A DNA stretch of 64,000 bases from Ancylobacter vacuolatus (GTDB lineage: Bacteria; Pseudomonadota; Alphaproteobacteria; Rhizobiales; Xanthobacteraceae): assembly GCF_030813595.1 (NCBI RefSeq), contig NZ_JAUSUH010000002.1, positions 496,001 to 560,000 on the forward strand, written 5' to 3'. The first letter of the stretch is position 1. Each line of letters starts with the position of its first letter. The translations under genes and the position numbers were made by a program. Of this stretch, positions 36,303 to 46,810 are shown in pieces. The notes under the pieces were generated by a model. It was not told the DNA's origin, made no database searches, and worked only from the letters and a program-made list of their open reading frames with translations.

Positions 36303-37214
36303 TCAGATTCCCGCCAGCCGCCGGCACACCTCGTCCAGCTGGTCGAGCGAGGAATAGCGGATGCGGATCTCGCCCGCCTCGCCATCATGCTTCAGCGTCA
36401 CTGCAAGGCCGAGCTCGTCGGAGAGCCGGCGCTGCAGCGCGGCGGTGTCGGCGTCGAGCGCGGGGTGGAGCTTGGCCTTTTTCGGCGGCTTGCCGGCGGC
36501 TTCCGCCTTGGCGACATTGAGCTCCTGCGCCAGCGCCTCGATGGCGCGCACATTCATCCCCTGGGCAACGATGGCCTGCGCCAGCGCCTCCGGGTCGTCC
36601 TGGGTCAGCAGCGCGCGGGCATGGCCGGCGGAGAGACGGCCATCGGCGAGGAACTGCTTCACCGTCTCCGGCAGGCGCAGCAGCCGCATCGTGTTGGCGA
36701 CATGGCTGCGGCTCTTGCCGATGACCCGGGCGAGATCGCTCTGCGAATAGCCGAACTGGTCGGCCAGCGACTGATAGCCCGCCGCTTCTTCCAGCGGGTT
36801 GAGATCCGCCCGCTGGACGTTCTCGATGATGGCGATTTCCAGCGCCTCGCGGTCATCCACTTCGACGACGACGATCGGCACCTCATGGATGCCGGCGCGC
36901 TGGCCGGCGCGCCAGCGGCGCTCGCCGGCGACGATCTCATAGGCCTCGCGCTCGCCGGCGACCTGGCGCACGACGATGGGCTGGATGATGCCGCGCTCGC
37001 GGATGGAGGCGGCGAGATCGTCGAGGTCGCCCTCGGCGAAGGTCCGGCGCGGGTTGCGCGGATTGGCACGCAGGAAGGCGAGCGGCACCTTGCGCGCGCC
37101 GCCGCCGATGCGGCCCCGGTCATTGGCCGCGCCGCTGTCCTCGCCCATATCGCCGATCAGCGCCGCAAGGCCGCGCCCGAGCCGCGAGCGGCCGCCGTCT
37201 TCCGCCATGGCCAT
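36303..37214 (-). CDS. parB: chromosome-partitioning protein ParB
   Basis: A 303-residue ParB/Spo0J protein. N-terminal CTPase domain has NPRNPRRTFAEGDLDDLAAS and GERRWRAG (nucleotide-binding motif); the helix-turn-helix region is GYSQSDLARVIGKSRSHVAN; a C-terminal dimerisation domain follows. It loads on parS sites, five of which occur within about 20 kb. ATG 37214 follows GGGGAGGGGG; ATG 37208 is possible. Eleven bases after parA. Confidence 0.96.
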   Translation of the reverse strand: MAMAEDGGRSRLGRGLAALIGDMGEDSGAANDRGRIGGGARKVPLAFLRANPRNPRRTFAEGDLDDLAASIRERGIIQPIVVRQVAGEREAYEIVAGERRWRAGQRAGIHEVPIVVVEVDDREALEIAIIENVQRADLNPLEEAAGYQSLADQFGYSQSDLARVIGKSRSHVANTMRLLRLPETVKQFLADGRLSAGHARALLTQDDPEALAQAIVAQGMNVRAIEALAQELNVAKAEAAGKPPKKAKLHPALDADTAALQRRLSDELGLAVTLKHDGEAGEIRIRYSSLDQLDEVCRRLAGI

Positions 37215-37225
37215 CGCCCCCTCCC

Positions 37226-38086
37226 CTACGCCGCCGCGAGGCGCAGGCTGCGCTCGCGCTGGATTATTTCGGATGCGAGACGAAGATAGGCCTGCGACCC
37301 GACGCATTTGAGATCGTAGAGCAGCACCGGCTTGCCATAGGACGGCGCTTCCGACACCCGGACATTGCGCGGGATGATGGTGTCATAGACCTTGGCGCCC
37401 ATGAACTGGCGCACATCGTCCACCACCTGGGTGGAGAGATTGTTGCGCGCATCGAACATGGTGAGCACGATGCCGTGGATGGAGAGTTCCGGGTTGAGCG
37501 TGGTGCGCACCTGCTCCACCGTCTTCAGCAGCTGGGAGAGGCCCTCCAGCGCGAAGAACTCGCACTGCAGCGGCACCAGAATGGCGTTCGACGCCGCCAT
37601 GGCGTTGACGGTGATGAGGTTCAGCGAGGGCGGGCAGTCGATCAGAACGTAGGTGTAATCAATATCGTTCCGGCTGCGTTCGAATTGTTCGGCCGGGCCG
37701 TTGAGGCGGCGGATGGCGTCGCGCAGGCGATAGGCGCGGTCGCGCTGGCCCGCCAGCTCCAGCTCGAGGCCGGAGAGGTCCATGGTCGAGGGCGCGATAT
37801 GCAGCCGCGGCACCGCCGTTTCCAGCACCGCGGCGCGCAGCTCGATCTCGCCGGTCAGCACATCATAGGTCGACACCCGCCGGCTGCGGCGGTCGATGCC
37901 GAGCCCGGTGGAGGCGTTGCCCTGCGGGTCGAGATCGATGATCAGCACCGTCTCGCCGATCGCCGCGAGGGCGGTGCCGAGATTGATCGCCGTCGTGGTC
38001 TTGCCGACCCCGCCCTTCTGGTTGGCCAGCGCCAGGACGCGGGGAACCGGCCGGGGCGCGGCCGGAGCGAGCGAAGCCTCATCCAT
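37226..38086 (-). CDS. parA: chromosome-partitioning ATPase ParA
   Basis: A 286-residue Walker-type ATPase. Deviant Walker A is NQKGGVGKTTTAINLG (from about residue 22), followed by LIIDLDPQGNAS and the DYTYVLIDCPPSL Walker B. It segregates origins by moving ParB-parS complexes. Its start overlaps the end of rsmG by 8 bases. The order rsmG-parA-parB is the classic origin-proximal cluster. Confidence 0.97.
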   Translation of the reverse strand: MDEASLAPAAPRPVPRVLALANQKGGVGKTTTAINLGTALAAIGETVLIIDLDPQGNASTGLGIDRRSRRVSTYDVLTGEIELRAAVLETAVPRLHIAPSTMDLSGLELELAGQRDRAYRLRDAIRRLNGPAEQFERSRNDIDYTYVLIDCPPSLNLITVNAMAASNAILVPLQCEFFALEGLSQLLKTVEQVRTTLNPELSIHGIVLTMFDARNNLSTQVVDDVRQFMGAKVYDTIIPRNVRVSEAPSYGKPVLLYDLKCVGSQAYLRLASEIIQRERSLRLAAA

Positions 38087-38816
38087 GATGTCCACCCTGC
38101 GAAATTCCCTTGCCGCCCGAACGTTGACCGCCGGAATCCGTGTCTTCCGACCGCTTGTCGCCGGCCGCATCCGGCCCCAGAGGGACCGCGTTGCGGACGA
38201 TCAGGACATGCCCGCCGCCATCGGTCAGGCTTGCCCTGATCTCAGCCTCGATTCTCCAAGATTTAGCTGCCTGGGTCAATTCGTTATCAACATCTTGTCC
38301 CTTGAGGAACAGCCCCGTCGCCCCCTGTGCAAGGAAGGGCGCCGTCAGTTCCAGCAGTCTCGGCAATGGCGCAAGCGCGCGGGCCGAGACCACCTCGACG
38401 CCGGGGGCGAGCACGGCCGCGACCTGCTCGATTCGCGCCGGCAGCACGGTGACGGGCAGCTCGGCCAGCCGCGCGGCCTCGCGCAGAAAGGCGGCCTTGC
38501 GGCTGTCGCTCTCCACCAGCGTCACATCGGCATCCGGCCGTTCCGCCAGTACCGCCGCCACGACAAGACCGGGAAAGCCGCCGCCCGAGCCGAGATCGAC
38601 CCACCGCCTGGCCTCGCCGGCCAGCGGCACCAGCTGGAGCGAATCGGCGACATGGCGGGTCCAGACATGCGGCAACGAGGCGGCCGCAACCAGATTGATC
38701 GTGCGCTGCCACTTTTCCAGCAGGGCGACGATGATGTCGAGCCGCTGCTCCGTTTCACGTGAAACAGGGGTGAGGCTCAGCGCGCGGGCGCGATCGGACG
38801 AATCGTTCTTGGACAT
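38079..38816 (-). CDS. rsmG: 16S rRNA (guanine527-N7)-methyltransferase
   Basis: A 245-residue SAM-dependent methyltransferase (formerly GidB). The SAM motif is VDLGSGGGFPGLVVAAVL, and NLVAAAS/RHVADSLQL near the N-terminus are diagnostic. The C-terminal 30 residues are low-complexity Gly/Ser-rich. A parS-like site (38751-38766) is embedded in its coding sequence near the 5' end. Overlaps parA. Confidence 0.95.
   Translation of the reverse strand: MSKNDSSDRARALSLTPVSRETEQRLDIIVALLEKWQRTINLVAAASLPHVWTRHVADSLQLVPLAGEARRWVDLGSGGGFPGLVVAAVLAERPDADVTLVESDSRKAAFLREAARLAELPVTVLPARIEQVAAVLAPGVEVVSARALAPLPRLLELTAPFLAQGATGLFLKGQDVDNELTQAAKSWRIEAEIRASLTDGGGHVLIVRNAVPLGPDAAGDKRSEDTDSGGQRSGGKGISQGGHHG
38751..38766. 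promoter_or_regulatory. parS-like centromere site 1 (inside rsmG)
   Basis: CGTTTCACGTGAAACA matches the bacterial parS consensus TGTTTCACGTGAAACA at 15 of 16 positions, with a perfect 14-base palindromic core. It codes for VSRET in rsmG. Confidence 0.88.
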
Positions 38817-38897
38817 GGCGCATCCTACCGCAGTCGCGGCGCCGGATCAGCGGCAGAGATGGGGCGGAACGGGGTTTCCCCGATCACGACACCCGGC

Positions 38898-40754
38898 TCA
38901 CGACACCCGGCGGGCATGCGCCGCCAGCAGCGCCAGCGCCGCCGGGGTCATGCCGTCAATACGGCCGGCCTGGCCAATGGTACGGGGCCGAATCGATTCC
39001 AGCTTGGCCTTGATCTCGTTGGAGAGACCGGCCAGTCCGCGATAGTCCATCTCCGCCAGTTCCGCCGCCTCGTCGCGGCGGAAGGAGGCGATGTCGGCCT
39101 CCTGCCGATGCAGATAGACGGCGTATTTGGCATCGACCTCCACCTGCTCGCCAATGCGCGGCTCCTCTCCCTGAGCCTCTGGCCAGATGCGGCAAATATC
39201 GGCCCAGCTCACATGCGGGTAGGAGAGAAGATCGAACGCCGTCCGGCGCTGGCCGTCGCGGTTGAGGGTCAGCCCATGCGCGTCGCCCTCCCCCGGGGTG
39301 ATCGACACCGACCGACTCCAGGCCGAGACCCGCGCGAGAGCCTCGCGCCGGGCGGCGAACTGCACCCGCCGCGCGGCGCCAACGAGGCCGAGCGCGTCGC
39401 CCTTGTCGGTGAGGCGCTGGTCGGCATTGTCGGCCCGCAGCGAGAGGCGGTATTCCGCCCGCGAGGTGAACATGCGGTAGGGCTCGCTCACCCCGCGGGT
39501 GACGAGATCGTCGATCATCACCCCGATATAGGCCTCGGCCCGGTCGAAGGTGGCGCCGTCCTGGCCACCGGCGCGGCGGGCTGCGTTGAGACCGGCGACC
39601 AGCCCCTGCGCCGCTGCTTCCTCATAACCCGTGGTGCCGTTGATCTGACCAGCAAGGAACAGGCCGCGCGCCTTGCGCACTTCCAGCGTCGGCTCCAGCT
39701 CGCGCGGGTCGACATGGTCATATTCGATCGCGTAGCCGGGCCGGAAAAGCTCAACCCGTTCCAGCCCCGGAATGGTAGCCAGCAGCAGGCGCTGGACGTC
39801 TTCCGGCAGCGAGGTCGAGATGCCGTTGGGATAGACGGTGGGATCGTCCAGCCCTTCCGGCTCCAGGAAGATCTGATGCCCCTCCCGCTCGCCGAAGCGG
39901 ACGATCTTGTCCTCGATCGAGGGGCAGTAGCGCGGCCCGACGCTCTGGATATTGCCGGAATACATCGCCGAGCGGGCGATATTGGCCCGGATCACCGCAT
40001 GGGTTTCCGGCGTGGTACGGGTGATGCCGCACTTCACCTGGGGATTGGTGATCGCCTGCGTGAGCGAGGAAAACGGTTCGGGGGGCGTGTCGCCTTCCTG
40101 CATTTCCAGCCCGGCCCAGTCGATGGTGCGGCCGTCGAGGCGCGGGGGCGTGCCGGTCTTCAGCCGGCCGAGCCGCAGGCCCAGCGCGGCGAGCGAGGTG
40201 GAGAGGCCGCGCGCCGGCGCCTCCCCCATCCGCCCCGCCGGGATCTGCTGGTCGCCAATATGGATCAGGCCGTTGAGAAAGGTGCCCGTGGTGACGACGA
40301 CGGCACCGGCCTCGAGCCGCCGTCCGTCCGCCAGCACCACGCCGGTGACGCGCCCCTCCTGCAGGATCAGGCTGTCGGCTTCGCCCTCCACCACCGATAG
40401 GTTCGGCTGCGAATCGATCTCCCGCTGCATCGCCTGCGCATAGAGCTTGCGGTCGGCCTGGGCGCGCGGGCCGCGCACGGCCGGTCCCTTGCGCCGGTTG
40501 AGCAGGCGGAACTGGATGCCGCCCTGGTCGGCGACGCGGCCCATCAACCCATCCAGCGCATCGATCTCGCGCACGAGGTGGCCCTTGCCGAGCCCGCCAA
40601 TCGCCGGGTTGCACGACATGGTGCCGAGCGTGGCATGGGCGTGCGTCACCAGCGCGGTGCGGGCGCCGAGGCGCGCGGCAGCGGCGGCCGCCTCGGTGCC
40701 GGCATGGCCGCCGCCGATAATGACGACGTCGAAGGAAAGGGCGTGAGCGGTCAT
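38898..40754 (-). CDS. mnmG: tRNA uridine-5-carboxymethylaminomethyl modification enzyme MnmG
   Basis: A 618-residue FAD enzyme (formerly GidA). FAD motif [20 protein letters not shown] at residues 10-29; [20 protein letters not shown] is diagnostic. With MnmE it installs cmnm5U34 in tRNAs. It lies 81 bases upstream of rsmG in the same direction. Length is typical. Confidence 0.98.
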   Translation of the reverse strand: MTAHALSFDVVIIGGGHAGTEAAAAAARLGARTALVTHAHATLGTMSCNPAIGGLGKGHLVREIDALDGLMGRVADQGGIQFRLLNRRKGPAVRGPRAQADRKLYAQAMQREIDSQPNLSVVEGEADSLILQEGRVTGVVLADGRRLEAGAVVVTTGTFLNGLIHIGDQQIPAGRMGEAPARGLSTSLAALGLRLGRLKTGTPPRLDGRTIDWAGLEMQEGDTPPEPFSSLTQAITNPQVKCGITRTTPETHAVIRANIARSAMYSGNIQSVGPRYCPSIEDKIVRFGEREGHQIFLEPEGLDDPTVYPNGISTSLPEDVQRLLLATIPGLERVELFRPGYAIEYDHVDPRELEPTLEVRKARGLFLAGQINGTTGYEEAAAQGLVAGLNAARRAGGQDGATFDRAEAYIGVMIDDLVTRGVSEPYRMFTSRAEYRLSLRADNADQRLTDKGDALGLVGAARRVQFAARREALARVSAWSRSVSITPGEGDAHGLTLNRDGQRRTAFDLLSYPHVSWADICRIWPEAQGEEPRIGEQVEVDAKYAVYLHRQEADIASFRRDEAAELAEMDYRGLAGLSNEIKAKLESIRPRTIGQAGRIDGMTPAALALLAAHARRVS

Positions 40755-40897
40755 AGGGCAGGCTCGCAGGCTTCTGTCGCGCCGCGATAACGGGCGCGCG
40801 CATCTCGGCGGGCGAAGGGATGGCCTGTTCAGCCAGCGATTTGCCCCGCCGTCAAGCCGGAGCGATGCCTCTGCCGGCTGGGGACAAGGCGCCGACC

Positions 40898-40913
40898 TGA
40901 TTCACGTGAAACA
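40898..40913. promoter_or_regulatory. parS-like site 2 (mnmE-mnmG gap)
   Basis: TGATTCACGTGAAACA, 15 of 16 matches to parS. It lies in the 223-base gap upstream of mnmG, 48 bases from a second site. Confidence 0.82.
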
Positions 40914-40945
40914 TTTCGTTTACGAATCGGCCAGCGTAGCCGCTG

Positions 40946-40961
40946 TGTTTCACGTGAATCC
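40946..40961. promoter_or_regulatory. parS-like site 3 (mnmE-mnmG gap)
   Basis: TGTTTCACGTGAATCC, 14 of 16 matches; the mismatches fall in the right half. With site 2 it forms a close pair, 48 bases start to start. Confidence 0.7.
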
Positions 40962-40977
40962 GCTCCGGCCTCGGACG

Positions 40978-42375
40978 CTATTTGCCGATGCAGAATTCGC
41001 GGAACACGACATCGAGAAGATCCTCGACGCCGATCACTCCGGTCATCCGGCCCAGCGCCCGGGCAGCGAGGCGAAGCTCCTCGGCCAGAAGCTCGTCGTC
41101 CAGCCGCTCCCACTGCTCCAGCGCGAGCGTGAGATGCGAATCCGCTTCCCCCGCGCTGGCGCGATGGCGGGCGCGGATCAGCGCCGGGTGCTCGCCCTCC
41201 GCCCGCGTGGCGATGAAGCCGCCAAGGGCGCGGGTGAGTTCCTCCAGCCCCTGCCCGCCCGCCGCCGAGATGGCGAAGCTGCGCACCGGCCACGCGGCTG
41301 GCGCCGAAGCCGCCGGCCCGGCGCGGTCGATCTTGTTCGCCACCAGCCAGAGCGGGCGCTCCGTCTCGAGGGAGGGAGCGGCCTCTGGCGCGGGGCCCGC
41401 CGAGACGTCGTGCACCCACAGCACCAGATCGGCCTCCGCCATCCGGGCCCGGGCGCGGCGGATGCCCTCCGCTTCCACCTTGCTCTCCGCCTCGCGCAGG
41501 CCGGCGGTATCGACCAGCGTTGCCTTATGGCCGTCGAGATCGAGCGCCACTTCCAGAAGGTCGCGGGTGGTGCCTGGCTCATCGGAAACGATGGCGATGT
41601 CGCGCTGCGCCAGCGCGTTGATCAGCGACGACTTGCCGGCATTGGGCAGGCCGGCAATGGCAATGAGCGCCCCTTCCCGCACCAGCGCGCCGCGCCGGTC
41701 GGCCAGCGCGGCGGTGAGTTCGGCGTGCAGCGCCTCCACTTCCGGCCGCGCCAATGCCCGCGCCCCGGCCGGCACATCGTCCTCGTCGGCGAAATCGATG
41801 CCGGCCTCGATGAGGGCCATGGCGCGGATCAGCCGGCGGCGCCACTCCTCCACCCGCTGGCCGAGATGGCCGAAGGCATGGGCGAAGGCGAGCCGGCGCT
41901 GCGCTTCGGTCTGCGCCCCGATCAGGTCGGCGAGGCCTTCCGCCTCGGTCAGGTCGATCCGCCCGTTGAGGAAGGCGCGGCGGGTGAACTCGCCCGCTTC
42001 CGCCGGCCGCAGGCCGGGCACGTCCAGCACCGCACCGAGCACGGCGGCGACCACGGCCCGCCCGCCATGGATCTGCAGTTCGGCCATGTCCTCGCCGGTG
42101 GCGCTGCGCGGGCCGGGGAACCAGAGCGCCAGCCCCTGGTCGAGCACTTCGCCGGAGGTGGGGTGGCGCAGCCGCGCCAGATGCGCCCTGCGCGGTTCGG
42201 GCAGCCGGCCGGCCAGCGCCACCAGAACGGCCCCGGCCTGCGGGCCGGACAAGCGGAGCACGGCGACCGCGCCACCACTGCCGGAGGAGACGGCCGCGAT
42301 GGTGTCGGCGCCGCCGCTCGCCCCGCGCGGCGCGATGGCGCTTTTGTCGATTGCGCTTTTTTCCTGCACGTCCAC
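40978..42375 (-). CDS. mnmE: tRNA modification GTPase MnmE
   Basis: A 465-residue GTPase (TrmE). Tetrahydrofolate-binding N-domain (HIHGGRAVV-like LQIHGGRAVVAAVLGAVLD), G1 loop GLPNAGKSSLINAL, and the terminal FCIGK motif whose cysteine is essential for modification. The start is GTG 42375, with an Ala/Ser-rich N-terminus of about 30 residues before homology; an internal start may be used. Partner of MnmG, with parS-like sites between the two. Confidence 0.96.
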   Translation of the reverse strand: MDVQEKSAIDKSAIAPRGASGGADTIAAVSSGSGGAVAVLRLSGPQAGAVLVALAGRLPEPRRAHLARLRHPTSGEVLDQGLALWFPGPRSATGEDMAELQIHGGRAVVAAVLGAVLDVPGLRPAEAGEFTRRAFLNGRIDLTEAEGLADLIGAQTEAQRRLAFAHAFGHLGQRVEEWRRRLIRAMALIEAGIDFADEDDVPAGARALARPEVEALHAELTAALADRRGALVREGALIAIAGLPNAGKSSLINALAQRDIAIVSDEPGTTRDLLEVALDLDGHKATLVDTAGLREAESKVEAEGIRRARARMAEADLVLWVHDVSAGPAPEAAPSLETERPLWLVANKIDRAGPAASAPAAWPVRSFAISAAGGQGLEELTRALGGFIATRAEGEHPALIRARHRASAGEADSHLTLALEQWERLDDELLAEELRLAARALGRMTGVIGVEDLLDVVFREFCIGK

Positions 42376-42467
42376 CCGCTACGCCCTATCTGTTGAATCG
42401 GCCGCGTCTCCTGAAATGAACGCCTGCCGCCGCGCCACGATACTGTGTCCCAAGCCGGAGCGACATC

Positions 42468-44486
42468 TTGCCCAACCAGCTCGCCGCCGCCGCCAGCCCC
42501 TATCTGCTCCAGCATAAGGACAACCCCGTCGACTGGTGGGAGTGGCAGCCCGAGGCCTTCGCGGAGGCCCGGCGCCGCCACCGGCCGATCCTGCTCTCCA
42601 TCGGCTATGCCGCCTGCCACTGGTGCCATGTGATGGCGCATGAAAGCTTCGAGGACGCGGCGACGGCGGCGGTGATGAACGAGCTGTTCGTCAACATCAA
42701 GGTCGATCGCGAGGAACGGCCGGAGGTCGACCAGATCTATATGGCCGCGCTGCAGCAGCTCGGCGTGCAGGGCGGCTGGCCGATGACCATGTTCCTCGAC
42801 CCCGACGGCGCACCCTTCTGGGGCGGCACCTACTTCCCGAAGGAGGCGCGCTATGGCCAGCCCGCCTTCACCGAGGTGCTGAAGACCATGGCCGGCGCCT
42901 ATGCCTCGGGCGACCCGCGCATCACCCAGAACCGCGCCGCGCTGCTGGACCGACTGCGGCAGAAGGCCCGCCCCGCCGGCCAGGTGGTGATCGGCACCAA
43001 TGAGCTGGACGACATCGCCGGGCGCATTCTCGGCATCATGGATACCGAGCATGGCGGGCTGCAAGGCTCGCCGAAATTCCCCAACACGCCGTTCCTCGAG
43101 CTGCTGTGGCGCGGCTGGGAGCGCACCGGCCGAACGAAGCTGCGCGACGCGGCGCTGCACGCGCTTGATGGCATGAGCGAGGGCGGGATCTACGACCATA
43201 TTGGCGGCGGCTATTCCCGCTACAGCGTCGATGAGCGCTGGCTGGTGCCGCATTTCGAGAAGATGCTCTACGACAATGCGCAGATTCTCGACCTGCTCGG
43301 CCTCGCCTATAGCGAAACCACCGCCGAGCTGTTCCGCGCCCGCGCCGATGAGACGGTGGGCTGGCTGCAGCGCGAGATGATGACGGAAGGGGGTGCCTTC
43401 GCCGCCAGCCTCGACGCCGATTCCGAAGGCCATGAGGGCCGCTACTATGTCTGGACGCTCAAGCAGGTGCTGGACGCGCTGGGGGCGCAGGATGCGGAAT
43501 TCTTCGCCCGCCATTACGACATCGTGCCCTTCGGCAATTGGGAAGGCGTTTCGATCCCGAATCGACTGAAGGAAATGGAGCGCTCCGGCGCCGACGAGGT
43601 GCGCCTCGCTGTGCTGCGCGACAAGCTGCTCGCCGTGCGCGAAAAGCGGGTGCCGCCCGGTCGCGACGACAAGGTGCTGGCCGACTGGAACGGGCTGATG
43701 ATGTCAGCTCTGGTGGGTGCGGCGCCGCGCCTTGGCCGGCCGGAATGGGTTGAGCTGGCCGCCGGCGCCTTCCGTTTCATCGCCGAATCGATGGTGAAGG
43801 AAGGGCGTCTCGGCCATAGCTGGCGCGCGGGGCGGCTCGTTTTCCCGGGCCTAGCCTCCGACTATGCCGCGATGATCGGCGCCGCCCTCGCCCTCCACCA
43901 GGCGACCGGCGAGCGCGTCTATCTCGACCAGGCCGTGGCCTGGCAGGCCCAGCTGGAGACGCACCATGCAAATGAGGAAGGCGGCTATTACCTCACCGCC
44001 GACGATGCCGAGGGGCTGATTTTGCGCCCCGAAGCCACCGCCGACGATGCCGTCACCAACCCGCAGGCGCTGATCGCCCGCAATCTGGTGCGGCTCGCCG
44101 CGCTGACCGGGGAGGATGGCTATCGCGCCCGCGCCGACCGTCTGTTCGACGCCTTGCTGCCGCGTGCCGCGCCGAATCTCTACAGCCATGCCGGCCTGCT
44201 CAACGCGCTCGACAGCCGGCTGCGGGCGCCCGAGATCGTGATTATCGGTTCGGGCGAGGCCGCCGACGCGCTGGCGGACACCGCCCGCCGGCTGCCCCGC
44301 GTCGACATCACCCTGCAGCGGGTGGAGGACCCGGCCGCGCTGCCGTCCGATCACCCCGCCCGGGCGAAGGCGTCGAGCCTGCGTACCGAGGGCACGGGCG
44401 CGGCCGCCTTTGTCTGCGCCGGCGGCGTGTGCTCACTTCCCGTTACGGAATCGAATCGATTGGCGGAAGTGGTGCGCGGCAGCTGA
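42468..44486 (+). CDS. thioredoxin-domain protein of the SPATA20/YyaL family
   Basis: A 672-residue protein starting with TTG 42468 (GGAG 8 bases upstream). Residues 1-160 form a DUF255 thioredoxin-like domain with [14 protein letters not shown] and the CxxC motif [11 protein letters not shown]. The rest is an (alpha/alpha)6 barrel resembling glycan epimerases. Widely conserved, function unclear (redox or sugar-related). Stands alone between mnmE and the small membrane protein gene. Confidence 0.93.
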   Translation: MPNQLAAAASPYLLQHKDNPVDWWEWQPEAFAEARRRHRPILLSIGYAACHWCHVMAHESFEDAATAAVMNELFVNIKVDREERPEVDQIYMAALQQLGVQGGWPMTMFLDPDGAPFWGGTYFPKEARYGQPAFTEVLKTMAGAYASGDPRITQNRAALLDRLRQKARPAGQVVIGTNELDDIAGRILGIMDTEHGGLQGSPKFPNTPFLELLWRGWERTGRTKLRDAALHALDGMSEGGIYDHIGGGYSRYSVDERWLVPHFEKMLYDNAQILDLLGLAYSETTAELFRARADETVGWLQREMMTEGGAFAASLDADSEGHEGRYYVWTLKQVLDALGAQDAEFFARHYDIVPFGNWEGVSIPNRLKEMERSGADEVRLAVLRDKLLAVREKRVPPGRDDKVLADWNGLMMSALVGAAPRLGRPEWVELAAGAFRFIAESMVKEGRLGHSWRAGRLVFPGLASDYAAMIGAALALHQATGERVYLDQAVAWQAQLETHHANEEGGYYLTADDAEGLILRPEATADDAVTNPQALIARNLVRLAALTGEDGYRARADRLFDALLPRAAPNLYSHAGLLNALDSRLRAPEIVIIGSGEAADALADTARRLPRVDITLQRVEDPAALPSDHPARAKASSLRTEGTGAAAFVCAGGVCSLPVTESNRLAEVVRGS

Positions 44487-44818
44487 GCAGGCGACGGCGG
44501 CTCAGGCGAATCGAGCAAGGAACGCGGTATGCCGGATGTTGGGGACAGGCCTGTGGATAAGTTGGGGACAAAAATCCCCATAGCCCCGTATTTCAACAGA
44601 AATGGCCGCTGGCGGGCGATAGGGCTTTTGCGATGGATGGATCGGACGCGATGCCGTTTGCCCGTCCTGAGTCACTTGTGAGGGTCATCGTTTCGGTATC
44701 GAAACATGCGTAAACGCACTAAAAATACCGATGGATGCGATATCTTCTTGCGTCGCGGCAATTGAGCCGATCTGTCACCGCTTGAACGCGCGGCGGGCTG
44801 AGCGGGACGCCGGCGGCT
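44487..44818. other. gap with perfect DnaA box and inverted repeats
   Basis: No gene is seen in 332 bases. TGTGGATAA (44552-44560) is a perfect DnaA box in reverse orientation, within ACAGGCCTGTGGAT (44545-44558), a 14-mer found again at 48651-48664. TGGGGA-CAAAAA-TCCCCA (44563-44580) and GTTTCG-GTAT-CGAAAC (44690-44705) are perfect hairpins. The segment may help terminate the SPATA20-like transcript or titrate DnaA. Confidence 0.6.
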
Positions 44819-45187
44819 TCAGTCTTTGCGGCTGAACCGGATATTGGCCAGCATCAGCGGCACCACCAGCAGCAGCGCGCCGGCAAGGTCGGCCTGCAGC
44901 ACATAGGCGAGGCCCAGTTCCTCGCGCACCGCCGGCCCGATCACCGGGTCGGCGAAATCGGCGATGAGGCTGGCGACAAACAGGGCCGTGGGCAGCCACA
45001 CGGCCAGCGGCAGCCACCAGCGCCGGCAGGCCATGACCCAGCTCAGCGCGGCGATGCCGATGACGAAGAGCCACAGCTCGGCCATGGGCGGCTCGCGCTC
45101 GGCGACCCCGGCGTGTACCGGCAGCGCCAGCAGCAGGGCGAGCGGAAACGACGTCAACGAAAGCCGAGTGATCCGCCCTGCCCGCAT
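44819..45187 (-). CDS. small hypothetical membrane protein
   Basis: A 122-residue protein with an N-terminal signal-like helix (RLSLTSFPLALLLALPVHAG) and three further hydrophobic segments (ELWLFVIGIAALSWVMA, LPLAVWLPTALFVASLIA, LAGALLLVVPLMLANI). ATG 45187 follows GGAGG. I do not recognise a family. It lies 113 bases downstream of rho, separated by tandem repeats, so it may be in the rho transcript. Confidence 0.7.
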   Translation of the reverse strand: MRAGRITRLSLTSFPLALLLALPVHAGVAEREPPMAELWLFVIGIAALSWVMACRRWWLPLAVWLPTALFVASLIADFADPVIGPAVREELGLAYVLQADLAGALLLVVPLMLANIRFSRKD

Positions 45188-45255
45188 GCCCCGCCTCCCA
45201 GCGGCCTCGCCCCGGCGTTTCGCCGTGGGTGTTTTTGCGTCAGCTGTTCTTCGTC

Positions 45256-45300
45256 TTAGGTGTCTTGGATTTACGTGTCTTGGCCTTACGTGTCTTGGCC
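45256..45300. repeat. tandem 15-base repeat with stacked in-frame stops after rho
   Basis: TTACGTGTCTTGGCC is repeated at 45271-45285 and 45286-45300, with a diverged copy at 45256-45270 and a partial one continuing into the rho stop. On the minus strand each unit begins a TAA, giving in-frame TAA codons at 45303, 45288, 45273 and 45258. Confidence 0.85.
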
Positions 45301-46566
45301 TTACGTGTTCATCGAGTCGAAGAAGTCGCCATTGGTCTTGGTCTGGCGCAGCTTGTCGACCAGGAACTCGATCGCGTCGACCGTTCCCATCGGGTTCAGG
45401 ATGCGGCGCAGGACGTACATTTTCTTCAAAACGTCGGCCGGCACAAGCAGCTCTTCCTTGCGGGTGCCGGAACGGGTGATGTCGATGGCCGGGAACACCC
45501 GCTTGTCCGACACCTTGCGGTCGAGGATGACCTCGGAATTGCCGGTGCCCTTGAACTCCTCGAAGATCACCTCGTCCATGCGCGAGCCGGTATCGACCAG
45601 CGCCGTGGCGATGATGGTGAGCGAGCCGCCCTCTTCGATGTTGCGCGCCGCGCCGAAGAAGCGCTTGGGGCGCTGCAGCGCATTGGCGTCGACGCCGCCG
45701 GTCAGCACCTTGCCGGAGGACGGCACGACGGTGTTGTAGGCGCGGCCGAGGCGGGTGATCGAATCCAAGAGAATGACGACGTCGCGCTTGTGCTCGACCA
45801 AGCGCTTGGCCTTCTCGATCACCATTTCCGCGACCTGCACATGGCGCTGGGCCGGCTCGTCGAAGGTGGAGGACACCACCTCGCCCTTCACCGAGCGCTG
45901 CATGTCGGTGACTTCCTCCGGCCGCTCGTCGATGAGCAGCACGATGAGGTAGCACTCGGGATGATTGGTGGTGATCGACTGGGCGATGTTCTGCAGCAGC
46001 ACGGTCTTGCCGGTGCGCGGCGGGGCGACGATGAGGCCGCGCTGGCCCTTGCCGATCGGCGCCACGACATCGATGACGCGGGCGGAGAAATCCTTGCGCG
46101 TCGGGTCTTCGATTTCCAGCTTCAGCCGCTCGTCGGGATAGAGCGGGGTCAGGTTGTCGAAATTGATCTTGTGCCGGATCTTGTCCGGGTCTTCGAAATT
46201 GATCGTGTTGACCTTGAGGAGGGCGAAGTAGCGCTCCCCATCCTTCGGGGAGCGGATCTGGCCCTCGACCGTGTCGCCGGTGCGCAGGCCGAAGCGGCGG
46301 ATCTGGCTCGGCGAGACATAGATGTCATCGGGACCGGGCAGATAATTCGCATCCGGCGAGCGCAGGAAGCCGAAACCGTCGGAGAGGATCTCGACCACGC
46401 CCTCACCGATGATGTCGGTGTCCTTGGCGGCGAGCTGCTTGAGAATGGCGAACATCAGCTCCTGCTTGCGCAGCGTGCTGGCGTTCTCGACCTCAAGCTC
46501 CTCCGCAACCACGAGGAGTTCGGCGGGGTTCTTGGACTTGAGGTCCTGGAGCTTCATTTCCCCCAT
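45301..46566 (-). CDS. rho: transcription termination factor Rho
   Basis: A 421-residue hexameric RNA helicase, the standard alphaproteobacterial length. Cold-shock RNA-binding domain ([22 protein letters not shown]), P-loop [15 protein letters not shown], and [16 protein letters not shown] are clear. [18 protein letters not shown] is the expected start, at ATG 46566. Upstream lies a 244-base gap before hemJ that may include a rho-dependent autoregulatory leader; no structure was identified. Confidence 0.98.
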   Translation of the reverse strand: MGEMKLQDLKSKNPAELLVVAEELEVENASTLRKQELMFAILKQLAAKDTDIIGEGVVEILSDGFGFLRSPDANYLPGPDDIYVSPSQIRRFGLRTGDTVEGQIRSPKDGERYFALLKVNTINFEDPDKIRHKINFDNLTPLYPDERLKLEIEDPTRKDFSARVIDVVAPIGKGQRGLIVAPPRTGKTVLLQNIAQSITTNHPECYLIVLLIDERPEEVTDMQRSVKGEVVSSTFDEPAQRHVQVAEMVIEKAKRLVEHKRDVVILLDSITRLGRAYNTVVPSSGKVLTGGVDANALQRPKRFFGAARNIEEGGSLTIIATALVDTGSRMDEVIFEEFKGTGNSEVILDRKVSDKRVFPAIDITRSGTRKEELLVPADVLKKMYVLRRILNPMGTVDAIEFLVDKLRQTKTNGDFFDSMNT

Positions 46567-46810
46567 GGGAAAGGGCCTCGATAGTTCTGATGTGGACGTA
46601 GCCGGTCGGGAAAACACCCGCCGAAACGACAAAAGGTGGGAAGCGCTGGTCTGCGGACCCAGGCCGAGGGGATCGGCTTCTTGTCCGGCACACCGTGCGG
46701 CATCGGGGAGATGCCCGTCTGAACGGAGCGACAGCCAGCTTCGTGGAGTTCGCGCACCATAGGCAAAGGCACGATTCGGCGCAAGTGCGCCGTCACAACC
46801 TTTGAGCGGC

